Shown in pieces: positions 1 through 9,989 of a stretch of DNA of 64,000 nt (position 1 is the stretch's first letter; the number at the start of each line of letters is the position of its first letter). The notes under the pieces were generated by a model that searched no databases, was not told where the DNA came from, and saw nothing but the letters and a program-made list of their open reading frames with translations. Position numbers and translations under genes: made by a program. Origin of the DNA: Favolaschia claudopus (taxonomy: Eukaryota; Basidiomycota; Agaricomycetes; Agaricales; Mycenaceae). Where the stretch lies: positions 434,001-498,000 of the forward strand of contig JAWWNJ010000120.1 in the NCBI GenBank assembly GCA_037176885.1, in the 5' to 3' direction.

Positions 1-458
1 CCCCTCTTGACCACAGTCTTGACTTAGTGCTTTTTGGAATACGGGCTTACGAATTTATTATGCTTAACTCTGCCCTCCTAATGACAACAACTAGAATGAT
101 CAATTATTCAAGTACTGTATAGGTTATTAATGATTTGTTCCAGCTAAGTATCCCTGAGACGTACTTGACTTAAGGTCGTTGAAGCTGCCTTCCAAATTGA
201 GGGAGTGACTTTGGGATTAAACAGCGCCAAACTACTTTGTTCGACTGTTTATTGCTTCGAGGTTTCAAACCGACCTCGCCGAACCTTTTGACAACTTGAA
301 CTGCTCCCATTGTATGTTTTATTCCGCCCTTATTTTTCTTAAAAATCTACAAAGTCCCCTCCTATGCAAACTCACATTAGCGGAGGAACTGCCAAACGGA
401 TTCCAAGTCACTGTGTGTCACACTGGTCACGCTCAAAAAATTTCCTTCCTCTACAATC
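1..458. other. Intergenic, no gene seen
   Basis: AT-rich sequence with only short open frames overlapping the start of the gene at 459. I see no repeat, TIR or coding similarity. It may hold the promoter of that gene, but no convincing TATA element was found. Confidence 0.4.
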
Positions 459-1423
459 ATGGCTCACTATGGGCGTTTGGCTGGTGTTATGCTTTTTGAG
501 AACGCTCGCACTCTTTCCCCCAGAGTCACTATTTTCGATGCTATTGCTGTGGCCACAGACGGAACTGAAGTCCTGGGCTCTGTCCGCCATTTCAATTCTC
601 AAGAAGACCAGCCTCCAATCAAGGTTCCAAACGGTGTCTACCTAGCTGAAATTCGGGTACTTTTTTTCTCATAGCTCTCTTTCTAAATAATGTCTGAATC
701 CTTGCAGGTTGTCATACGTGAGGATGGGTTCAATGTATTCTCGGAGGAGCCAAGCAGGTATGCTTTCGTCGGTGACCTCAAACGTGTAAGTCTCTCCTTT
801 GCAAGCATATTCTATGCTCATTTCTAAATACAGTGGACCCCCATTGAGGTTCTGGATCCCAGTCCTCCCGCAGCCACTATCACCATTCTGGGACTGACCA
901 CCAAGGACGACAAAAAGGCTGGCACGTTCGAGATGGAAGCTGAGCAATATTCCCTTGCCCATGCTGAGGCCAAGTCTGCGGCAGAGAATGCAGCCAAGGA
1001 TAGTGGCAGGCCTGCTGTTCCTCCGCCCAAATCCATGCTCCGTGTGGCCGGTTTCTTCAATGCTGACTCGCCTCGCTACAAAAACAAGAAGTTCCCTGTT
1101 CCGTGGCTTGGCAGGCTTTCTTTTGTGATCGGTACTCTGGCAGGAGTTTCGGAGGAGCTAGAAGGGACTGCCGTGATCAAGCGTCTGCGACTTGAGGTGG
1201 ACGACGTAACCTTTGTCAATGGCCCATCCGGCGGTGCTACTGGACCTCCGGTTACTCCGGCCCCAGCAGCCAGCAGCAGCGGTAAGTATTTTTCACCTCT
1301 AACACAGCTCTGTATTAGCTCACTATGCTTTTAGGTCAGAGCCGCTTCTCTAGCTATTCCCGGAAGCGTGCCCGGGTCGAGGATGCACCTCCAACCAGCA
1401 GCCCAACGCCCAACTCTAGCTGA
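459..1423 (+). CDS. Four-exon protein of unknown function (about 270 aa)
   Basis: I do not recognise a characterised family. The reading frame starts at an ATG at 459 (MAHYGRLAGVMLF) and is restored by three short GT..AG introns at 657-707, 786-833 and 1282-1334, ending with TGA at 1421-1423. The exons join in phase with no stop. The first 180 residues look globular, with beta-rich segments such as NGVYLAEIR, RYAFVGDLKR and RLRLEVDDVTFV. The tail is Pro/Ser/Ala-rich and ends in a basic KRARVED patch that could be a nuclear localisation signal. An OB-fold-like single-strand-binding role is only a guess, prompted by the helicase fragment that follows. The gene looks intact, unlike most of its neighbours. 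I am sure of the exon structure and unsure of any function. Confidence 0.72.
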
Positions 1424-1742
1424 ATTCAAATTTTAGACATTGATCTCAGGCTTCCCCTCATTCGTTCACTTCGTACACCTCGCTCCTTTTGACAACTGCC
1501 TCTCCTCTTCATTCCCTAATTCAAACTCCTCCATAACTCATTGACTGCATGTAATCTATCCTTACCTCGGCTTCAGATTTTACATTCATGTTTATAGTTC
1601 ACCGCTTAATTACCTACCAAAAAAGTATCTACACTAAGTAGCACCTCTGTTTGTTTGAGTGACAATGCATTTGCTTTGTTTACATATTTTCGTAGCGGAG
1701 CACGAGTTCCTGCTAGTACACACCATATTGCGACTTGTAGCT

Positions 1743-2225
1743 CTATTCACACTCCAATATATGAGGTACATTTGTATCATAAGGGGTTTTGAATTTTTTT
1801 ACACAACGAACAGCATACTCATAGGCCTTGCGACCTTCTGTTGCAAGTTGTCCCCGTGGTCCTGGGCTTTCCTTGGTAGAGAAGAGGGCACTATCACAAA
1901 CTGGAGGGAGCTGTAGAAAATCTCTAATTGTGGCCATTGCTCCAAGTGTCTCGTGTGACATTGCTGGATATATCTGGCGAAGACGTCGGTCAAACTTCCC
2001 AAACTGAGTTCTGCCTATCATTGACTTTTCGTCCATGACAACAACTCTCGCTGGTTTCCATCTGCTCTGCATTCGCTGGAGAGAAGTTGGAGCTAGAGGA
2101 ACAAAGTTTGGATCCTTTGCAGAGACTGGGATTGAAAGTGCAAAATTTATAGTCCAACCACGGATACAAGGACATCTCAAAGTTGTCTCAAAGCATAGGC
2201 AAAGGGGGAAGAGAGGAGCAAGCAT
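1743..2225 (-). pseudogene. PIF1-like (Helitron-type) helicase fragment
   Basis: A 160-residue minus-strand frame carries the centre of a superfamily 1 PIF1-like helicase. It shows LQRMQSRWKPARVVVMDEKS, in which DEKSM is the Walker B region with the spacing seen in Helitron helicases, then RDFLQLPPV, the GDFxQLPPV motif with Gly changed to Arg. The Walker A (GxxGxGKS) N-terminal part, the C-terminal motifs and any Rep/HUH nuclease are missing, so this is a remnant of a rolling-circle Helitron. The frame degenerates after TPYDTNVPHILECE. A chromosomal PIF1 fragment is less likely given the DEKSMI form and the repeat context. Confidence 0.68.
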
Positions 2226-2345
2226 TCATTGAGCAACACAAAGTATATAGGTAGGCAGTATCTATCCATCCATCGGGCATGAGGTTGAAGCAAGGTTTCA
2301 GCGGAAGCATTTTCGGAACCGAGTTTGACTAAACGCTATGCCCCC

Positions 2346-3614
2346 AACACCTGTGCCCCCACGTGATCCTCGGATCTTCCGCATCAAAGATGATGACACG
2401 CTGTCAATCAGCTATGGCAACGAGAACTTAGTCGATTTCAAGTCGATTTTGAGCAATTTTGAGCGCCCGGCAAGCGCCCGGTGCCTTCGACGACACTGAC
2501 CACGCTCTCTCTTGAATCCTACCTAGTAGATACATAGTGTGAATATTGATATTGCCTCCAGCACCTTGAATAGATAGCAATGCTGCCAAATAGTGAATAA
2601 GTATTAGTGATTGACACGTCGGGTCACCTAACGCGTCAAGTCACAGGCGTGACTCGACGCGTCTGCCTTCTTTTGCCCACCGTCAGACGTCCGTGGCATC
2701 CCATGCCCTCTCGTAGGTGTTCTTTCAGCATTTCGGTGACGCGTCGCGTGCGCATAATTAACCAGTGTATAGCAAACCTTCGCGCCTCGCACTTTGCCGA
2801 GGAAAATGCGCTCGGGAGCTTGAAATCACCCCGGAAAACTGGCAGGCCATCTTCGGCGCCAACGGCTTAGAAATCCTGAAGACATGCCGCACCTGTTTGG
2901 AGAAGAAGCAGAAACAAAAAGCCAATGCCGCGGCTGCGGCCGGAAATGAAAGAAAGAACGAGCGGGCAGATAACTCGGTTGATGCATCTGCCTTCATTGG
3001 ACAACCTGCGGTACCAGCAGAAGATTTCTTTGTTGCGCTTCGCAATGCCGGAGATGTCCACAATCTCACGGCATACATAGACGTGTCAGGGCTGGCGCTG
3101 GAGGAAGACGAAGAATCACCAACCAAATGACACCTACCCAGCGCGAGTCGGTGAGCATTTTGCACTTGAATATTCAACCAATTCTCAATTTATTTATTGC
3201 AGGCCAATCTCGAAGTCGCGCAAGACGCGTTACCGACTATCCGTGTCGTTTTCAACAACCAACCTGTTCCCTCTGCACCTGCGCGCCCCCGAATCGTCAT
3301 CAATCTCAACGGCCATAACGTCGGCAACAACACTGACTCTCAGGCTGCCCTGGAAGAATTTGTGGACTCATTGAACGATGACGATGAAGAGTATTTGGAC
3401 GACGCCGGTGCCGAAGACTTGGATTTGTCAGACCGACCACATGCTGCCCCGTCTTGGTTAGAGCCCGGAGACAAGACCACGGCGACGTGTTCGGTGCTCG
3501 CAAACGGACTTGAACCAAACTTGAACGATGGCGGGAAGGGGTTTGACACTGATTGACAGCGTGTCATCATCTTTGATGCGGAAGATCCGAGGATCACGCG
3601 GGGGCACAGGTGTT
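2346..3614. mobile_element. 1.27-kb TIR element carrying a gene
   Basis: Positions 2346-2411 and 3549-3614 are inverted copies of each other, 66 bp long with a single mismatch (A versus G at repeat position 16). The outer end begins AACACCTGTGCCCCC and the inner edge is CTGTCAATCAG. The interior holds a coding region (2766-3556) whose stop codon lies inside the right repeat. I could not find a convincing target-site duplication (left flank ends in CCCCC, right flank starts TTTAG), so the superfamily is unassigned. The near-identity of the ends points to recent activity or gene conversion. No transposase is recognisable, so it would be non-autonomous or move by an unknown protein. Confidence 0.85.
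2766..3556 (+). CDS. Acidic protein inside the TIR element, partial gene model
   Basis: I do not recognise a named family. The first supported exon follows an acceptor AG at 2764-2765 and reads CRGKCARELEITPENWQ, then KTCRTCLEKKQKQK. The paired Cys-x3-Cys and Cys-x2-Cys suggest a small zinc-binding module, followed by an Ala/Asn/Glu-rich stretch and an acidic end. A second exon follows an intron with GTGAGC donor at 3151 and acceptor before 3203; it encodes a very acidic stretch (DSLNDDDEEYLDDAGAED) and stops at 3554-3556 within the right terminal repeat. A TGA at 3128-3130 lies before the donor in the frame of the first exon, so there is either a frameshift or an unrecognised splice. The 5' exon was not located. 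Either a captured host fragment or an element-specific gene. Confidence 0.42.
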
Positions 3615-3880
3615 TTTAGTCCCGGTCCGAGTTTCGCCCCAGTTCGAGGTCACATGACACTGACAGCTGGATAGAGGAAAGGCCCGCACAGTGCTTACAG
3701 CTGTGCTTACAAAGCACCCAGTCATTTTGTAAGCATCTGCATTTTGGAGCCTTATACCGATGAATGGGGAAGCTTGCTTCCCCATAAAAAGAGCACAAAG
3801 AACACACAGTTGCAAGTAGATTGTGCAAGGATTTCACCTGGATATTGAGCCCTCTAAGAAAAAATCAGACTGGGAGGTGA

Positions 3881-3976
3881 GCCTTAATTAACTTGCCCTT
3901 AATATTAAGGGGATCTTAAGACTTAAGGGCTTAGCTTCAGATTTGACCCTTAATAACCCCTTAACATGCAACACTG
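3881..3976. repeat. hAT-like element end with iterated TTAAGG motif
   Basis: The block is filled with CCTTAA/TTAAGG copies in both orientations and finishes GCAACACTG. Read inward this is CAGTGTTGC, a typical hAT-type terminus. Related ends lie at 5985-6053 (same orientation) and 59008-59097 (opposite orientation). The partner end was not found nearby. Confidence 0.5.
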
Positions 3977-4890
3977 CTGAGCGGTCCCTAGCACACGGTC
4001 CGCATTATTTTTCAACATTTATCAAACTGTAGACAAAGCCTACATCTCGAAACAAGGAAACTGTGCATCATGATCGCTTAGCTCTCGCCTGCCGGACTTG
4101 CTCCGGGCAACAGCCTCCGCCCATGCACGATAGCCTTGTTCTTTCTCATCCATCCAACCAGGATCAGTAGGGTCGGCTGGTAGTGACCAGCCAAACACTG
4201 TGGCCTCGAGGGCGCCAATTCTTCCGGTTAGTTCTCTAATGACCTCCAGCAGACCATCTACTTGAAAGTCAATGTCTGGCCTCCCTTTTTTTTTTAAACC
4301 GAATTCAAAGCTCACCGGCTTGCTGCCGAGACCTTGACCGGGAGGCCCTTATCATTGCGGTACTTGGTCGTTCACAGGGGTGGCGATGTTTCCTTGAGAG
4401 CCAGTCTCAACTGACGCAGTTACGATGATGAAGATCCACCCACCGGCATTGTTCACAAGTGGCTCCTAAATCACACCTTGTTTTGCGATCTTTGCATCGT
4501 AAGCAGGCCTTCCAGGTCGTTGGTCGTTTTCATGGCAACCAGCTTAATGACATACCCTGTTTGGCGATAACGACCCCGTTAGTTTTGGCATTTATCCCAG
4601 AGAGATAGATTATAATGAGACATTGGGACGTTAACATTATTTAATGTGTACCGGGCCCGACGCCGTTAATGCATATGATACATCCCGCTCATCTGCCTTC
4701 ATTGACTCTTGGTTGACGAATCGACATTGAATGGACAAATCATTCATTGTCTTGAACCCATTGGCTACCAGCTCCCCCGTCAGCCTAGCGTTACGGCTGG
4801 TTCTGAATTGACGGTAAAACAGCTCTCAAATAGAGCTTATTTGCAACCGCTGAGAAGCAGATTTCCAAGTATAAAGCTAAGCGAGAATTG
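3977..4890. other. No gene recognised
   Basis: A 91-residue minus-strand frame lies at 4040-4315 (acidic, with GRIGALEATVFGWS) but matches no family I know and has no flanking exons that I can support. The remainder is non-coding in appearance. Confidence 0.3.
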
Positions 4891-5042
4891 TGACAGCTAT
4901 CTACAAAACACTGGAGCGCTCCGAAAAAAAGTTCCCATTGATGCGATGACGTCAATTACCATATGAGGTAGGCACTGCCGGATCCATTGCGTCGACGGCT
5001 GGCGCGTCAGGGCGGGGCGACCTCAGCCTATGCAATTTCTTG

Positions 5043-5746
5043 CACTGTGAAAACATCGGCGCCTGATTTTCATGTACCTAGACAATGAATTAGTCATCTC
5101 ATGGAAATGCCCATGATTTTTGTGTTTCATGTATCCCAGAGTAATGAGGCCCCGTTCAACGAAATTCAGTGGATGCGCACCCCCTCGAAAAATCATGGAC
5201 TTGGACATGAAAATCACAGCGCCGTCCAGGGCAAAAAAAGCACAAAAACGTCCAAGTCCAAATGCCGAGTTGCCGGACAGTGACGTCAGAGCTCCACATC
5301 CGCAGCACATATGCTGCGGACGCTCTCACACTCTCTTACCACCACCACCACCACCACCATCTCGCCAACTCGTCGTCGCCATCGCTGTCGCCGTCGCCGT
5401 CGCTGTCACCGCCCCCGCTCTATCCCTCCCTCTCTTGCTAGAGTCAACACTGACGTAGCAGATCCCGCCAGCAACAACGCCCGCACAAGTTGGTTTAAAT
5501 TTAATTCGCCCTCCCTCGATTTTAATGTACGATGCCCATGATTTGAGACGGTGCTCTGAACTTTTAAATGATTTTCATGTACTGAGCACATTAAAATGGC
5601 ACATGAAAACGTCAAAAAAGCATATGATTTTGTTTGAGCGCCAGGTACATGAAAATCCGGGGACGACGACTGATTTTCAGAGTGTGGGTACATGAAATTT
5701 GGGGTACCAAGGTACATGATTTTCATGTGCCCGCATCTTCACAGTG
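5043..5746. mobile_element. CACTG-ended element, TACATGAAAATC family
   Basis: It starts CACTGTGAA and ends TTCACAGTG, and both flanks carry TTG, a 3-bp target duplication as expected for CACTA/CMC-type elements. The interior contains about ten copies of ACATGAAAATC or its complement GATTTTCATGT, concentrated near the ends. There is no coding capacity. A partial second copy lies at 36110-36325. The class is inferred from termini and duplication length. Confidence 0.78.
5338..5415. repeat. Triplet and hexamer microsatellites
   Basis: A run of CAC triplets (about 5338-5360) is followed by degenerate GCCGTC hexamers (about 5372-5410), inside the CACTG element. They open frames in several registers that should not be taken as genes. 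Confidence 0.8.
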
Positions 5747-5984
5747 TTGATTGGACATCCCGTTGGCGGCGTTCCAGGAGCAGTGACGAAAGGGCGAGTG
5801 TCGTTGGAGAGAGTGGAGCGGGCTGGCCGAATTAAGCAGGAGCTGTCAAAACCATTGTGTGAATTTTTTTTCGGAGCGCTCCAGTGTTTTGTAGATAGCT
5901 GGAAAATTAGAGTGTATTTGCAGCTCTTTTTCCGCGAGATCTCAAAAAATGATAAGCGGCCTTCACAAATTTTGTCCCGATATT

Positions 5985-6053
5985 AAGACCTTACCTTAAT
6001 AAGGGTTAAGTGCTTATTAAGGCTAAGCCCTTAAGCCCTTAACTGCAACACTG
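5985..6053. repeat. hAT-like element end with TTAAGG motif
   Basis: Same family and orientation as 3881-3976: alternating CTTAAG/TTAAGG blocks that finish TGCAACACTG. It may be the right end of the older element that contains the inverted arms at 4895 and 5872. Confidence 0.5.
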
Positions 6054-6298
6054 CTCGCTCGCCCGCTTGTCCTCGACGCCACAAAACACAACAACGTATA
6101 CTTACACTCCCTCTACTACCATGCTGTGGCATGCTCTCCGCGTTGCAACGACTCTTCGGCGCTGTACTCGCCGTTAAGACCGATTTCGTCGTCGAAGCTA
6201 GTCCTCTCTGTCAGCTGTGTGGTCTCGCATGATCTCAGGCTGACTCTCAAGCGGTTGGGTAGATGGCGAGCCAAGAACTCTCTGGTCTGCGACGGAAT

Positions 6299-6634
6299 TC
6301 ATGAGCAACATGAAGACATCAAAGCGTTACACCACATACCTGCAAGACTTGGATGCAGACTTGGATTCCCTTGATCTTCGAGTCGCGGCTTCTTCGGCGG
6401 CGGTTCAGGTGAACGAGACAAGGAACGGCGTAGATCCGGAGACGAGGTATCATTCTCTTCACCACCAGATCCGTTACTATCCTGTCCAGACCCAGAACCA
6501 GCAGCCTGACCAGCGGCCGTGGACTCTAGCAGATGCACATGCTGTAGTTGGTTGCGTGATTCCGAATTTAGATAGTACGTTGATTTGCTGGTACTCTTGC
6601 CATGACATTTGTTGCAGTTGCAAGAGTAACTCAT
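6299..6634 (-). pseudogene. N-terminal zinc module of a CMC/Plavaka-like transposase
   Basis: The minus-strand frame begins MSYSCNCNKCHGKSTSKSTY. This C-x-C-x2-C-x-G pattern followed by a Ser/Thr-Tyr stretch resembles the N-terminal zinc module of fungal CACTA/Plavaka-type transposases. It continues into a disordered Ser/Gly/acidic segment with RRSLSRSPEPPPKKPRLEDQ, a likely nuclear signal, and then loses similarity. No catalytic DDE domain follows, so it is a truncated relic. Its closeness to a CACTG-ended element fits that class, but common origin is inferred. Moderate confidence because the evidence is one short motif plus composition. Confidence 0.5.
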
Positions 6635-7450
6635 TTGGAGACTAGGGTAGAGATCGACGCGTCGAAAGACGTGTAATTGGAAGCAGACGCGACAAGTAAC
6701 GCCAGGTCACGAGCGTGACATCACCGTGTCACTCTCCTCCTCCTGCACCACGCTCGTCGTCAACGGTGTTCTCTGGTCTTGTGGCAACTTCTTTGCATGC
6801 TTTGACAACGTTCTCCGACTTCCAGCTGCCTGAAGACTTCTCTCAGCTCTCTCAGCATTCTCAGCAACCTCTATGTACATCAGGATTCACTCAGTCTTTG
6901 CCTTCGAATTCAGCACTTTGGATGTCACCTGGTGACATCCAAAGATACCGCCCTCTCTGCACGCTCAAGGGCCTCTAGCACGACCTCTACTCTCAAATCT
7001 ACGCCTGGAAATTCCCCTGTACTCCTTCAAGTACTTGGTCAGTAACTCAAAGTTGGCGCCCCTGCTTACTTACGATCTCCCAGCATCAATTACTGCGCCC
7101 AGCACCGAATATTCTTGCGTTAGCTTCAGGAGAAGGCCTTCTACGGCTGGTAACCAAGCCTACATCGGCCTCTTGATGGAAAGAAACATATTTGAAGGCC
7201 AATTGGCCGAGTCTCGGTGTGTCAATTAACCTCTTTGGTTTGCGCTCTCCAGCTCATAACTGCTGCTCTCAGCGATAATTATCAGAAGCTCCTCGATCAG
7301 ATACCGTCACTACGCACTGGGGAAGACAGCTCCGGACTGGCGACGTCGTCTCTACCTTCCAACGCCTCGACACTCAAGCTGCACGACACTGCCGACTTTC
7401 CTCAAGTAAAATGGTAGACCCAGGAAGACTACGATGCCGCCTCTTCCGAC

Positions 7451-8656
7451 ATGTCGACTATCGATCCTGAAGACGGTGATGATGACGAGAAAACTGGCTC
7501 TCGAAAGTACAAAGGTTATCCATGGGTCGAAAACAAAGACGGCATCCCTCTCGACAAGAAGAAATCCAGGGCATTAGCGGCGCACCTGCGAATGGCTCTC
7601 AACCTTGTCGGTAATAAACAGCGTGCCCCCTTTCAATGGACCGACGCCGACCTGGAAGTCGTCAAGTACGTACGTACCGAGATGTATACAGCGTATCCCG
7701 ACCTCCGACTCTGTCGCCACAACTGGAAGCTAGACGCAATCATGACACTAGTCTACCCCTCATGGAAACGGAACTGGGTTCAAGGTGGCGGCCATGTCCT
7801 CAAGGGAGAAGGGCGGGAGTCCCAGTCGTCGGGAAAGGGTAAAAAGCGCAAAAGAGACCTGAAGGCTGAAGATCCCAGTGTCCAACTCCTGATGTCGACT
7901 CAGCAACCCCCACGGCTGGTTCTGCGATCTCCAATCCCTCCTCCACCGTCTCCTCATCCACTAGCACCCCGTCCGTTGCCCCATCGGCACCTAACCCTGT
8001 ATCATCATCGATGCCAATTATTTCTTCATGAACAGCCACCCTCTCTGGAGCCTCTGCCGAGCCAACACCTAATCTGGATTCGTCTTCCGGAGGCCTAGCA
8101 CCGCCCGCATCAGATACTCAGATACTCCCTTGACCGATACAACCAATACGCCGCGCCCCGTTGAAACAACATTAGTGGCCAAGCCGGCGCCGAAACCTGC
8201 ATTCAAAGTATGTGCCCTGCAGCCCATGCAAGCAGCTACTAACAATCCATTCTTTGATCCCCAGAGCGCAAATCTGTTTGGTTTGTGAGCCTTGCATCTC
8301 GTTACATTGCGAAAGGTTCTGATTCATTTCAGTGGCCCTCCTCGGCCGTCTCGCATTCCAGCATCAAGTTCAAAATTAGACTCGTTAGCAGCGCTCGCAA
8401 CCACTGCAGCACCAGCGACGGCTGCAGCGACACAAATACCCGAGAACGCACAGAACTCCCAAGGTACGCGACACCTCTTAAGTCACTATATTCACAAGCT
8501 TTGCAGGTGCCGGCGGATCTTCCTCGGCGACACCCTCAGACGCATCCAACAAGGAGAAGGCAGCGAAGCGGACGAAAAACCCGGACGCTCTCCTCAAAGC
8601 AAACCAGGCCAACTCCGCGAGGTCTTTACGATGTTCCCTCCTTGTCGCTGTATAGT
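7451..8656 (+). pseudogene. Basidiomycete protein of unknown function, decayed
   Basis: The start at 7451 opens a conserved-looking N-terminal domain: GYPWVENKDGIPLDKKKSR, then WTDADLEVVKYVRTEMY and a Trp-rich helix (MTLVYPSWKRNWVQGGGH) ending in the basic run GKGKKRKRD. I associate this block with a dispersed agaricomycete family but know no function. Beyond it the natural frame is a Ser/Thr/Pro-rich disordered tail, reached only after a frameshift near 7890 and interrupted by TGA at 8028-8030. The tail then runs through plausible short introns (GTATGTG near 8210, GTTTGTG near 8280, GTACGCG near 8463) to KEKAAKRTKNPDALLKANQA and a stop near 8656. Two lesions in an otherwise coherent gene argue for a recent pseudogene or sequencing errors. 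Confidence 0.5.
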
Positions 8657-8699
8657 ATGCTAACATGCTTTCCCAGGAATCTGTGCATATAAAACTACT

Positions 8700-9979
8700 T
8701 GGCAGCTCGACACGGGCAAAAATTGACAGCGCGTGAGTTTGAAGAGTACTGGGAGGGGTTGACCGCATACTTCCTCGCGCTGAGCGTAGAAATGTTTACA
8801 ATCAGCAGATCTGTCCTTCTTGAGTGCGAGCGCCGTAAGACTCTCTTCATTCATCCACACAAATCCCTCGTTGTCTTTAGAGGTACGAATGACCATCTCC
8901 TGCTGTAGTGGGGGCGTGTCTGTACCCTGGGAATGGGTAGCAGCAGCAGCCCGTTGAGTGCGGCTCCCTGCTGCGCCTGAAATCATCAGTCCAGATGCAA
9001 TGATGGTGCAACACAAAAACCTACGGCGCTGACGACTCGGAACTGGGGCTTGCTGCCTTCCCCGCATAGCCTGTCGAGAAGGTGGTTAAGTAACCCGTTG
9101 AGGAGCCGGTTGCGCAGCTGATCGCAACGGACTAGGGCTACCGTCTTCGTCGGAATCACTGCCAGTGTCGTTAAGCGAATAAATTTCGTCCGGATTTTCA
9201 GCGTCCTCGTCTGGAACCGGCAGAGCACGTCGACGGGATCGGATAACTACCGGAAGCTCGTCTGAATCGGACGATTCTGGCGCATGCGCAAGCGGAACAA
9301 AATTACGCCTCCGAGGACCGGGACTAGCCATAGCTGTATCTTGTGCGAGGAGACGTGCCAATTGGTTTGCAGCATGGTGAGCGCGATTCGGAGACCTAGA
9401 TTCATCCGAGTCATCGCCACCCTGTAGCCAATATAAGTTTCTTGCTCGTGCGATGTGCAAAAAATTGAAAATACGTACAGTATCGGCCCGGGCTGCACCT
9501 GAGGTTCACAATCAATCAAGTAATTCAGCACTCAATGGACGAAAACCAACCTGATCGAGACCCGGACGGTTGGATGGCCTGTGAAGACCCTGTCCCTGTG
9601 CATTGTATCTCAGCGGAAAAGTAAAAGACTTTGACAGAAACCAACCTTCTCTAGAACCCGATGCTCGAGGCGGCGCGTACGAAACTGGAGAGCTTGTAGT
9701 ACCCGCAGGTAGGGCTACTATTATTTCGAGAAATTAGCACCGTTTGATCATTGAAAAATAATTGTAAGATACAAACATGAGAGAGGTGCGAATCCTCGCG
9801 CTTCTTGGTCACTAACAGCACGCGAAGTAGTTCGACCACGAGTGGACCTGGACGGGGCTGCCGTCGGGGCAGCCGCAGTTTGACTGCTTGAGCGTGTTGT
9901 TCGGCCAGCAGGTTGATCATCTTGTGAAGCAGCTGCCGGCGCTGGATTTGTGTTTTGATTACGGGTGCTTCGGGAACGC
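8700..9979 (-). CDS. Multi-exon disordered acidic/basic protein, unknown
   Basis: It starts at 9979 with a basic, low-complexity N-terminus (MRSRSTRNQNTNPAPAAASQ, later RTTRSSSQTAAAP and RSTRGRTTSRA). It runs through small exons around 9720-9650 and 9560, then a larger acidic exon at about 9460-9090 containing PESSDSDELPVVIRSRRR and LNDTGSDSDEDGSPSP. A final segment (8900-8700) reads EGFVWMNEESLTALALKKDR then CKHFYAQREEVCGQPLP and looks folded. No catalytic motif was found. It converges on the gene at 7451-8656. The alternation of acidic and basic disorder suggests a chromatin or nuclear protein, which is inference only. Exon borders are approximate. Confidence 0.45.
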
Positions 9980-9989
9980 ATTTAAATAT

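Larger units (their letters stand above)
4895..5907. repeat. Inverted repeat pair flanking a nested element
   Basis: About 36 bp at 4895-4930 (core CACTGGAGCGCTCCG followed by A7) recurs in inverse at 5872-5907. Weaker similarity extends outward from both arms. The CACTG element at 5043-5746 sits between the arms, so the arms look like the ends, or subterminal parts, of an older element that was later invaded. The older element may finish at the hAT-like end near 6053. Confidence 0.6.
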
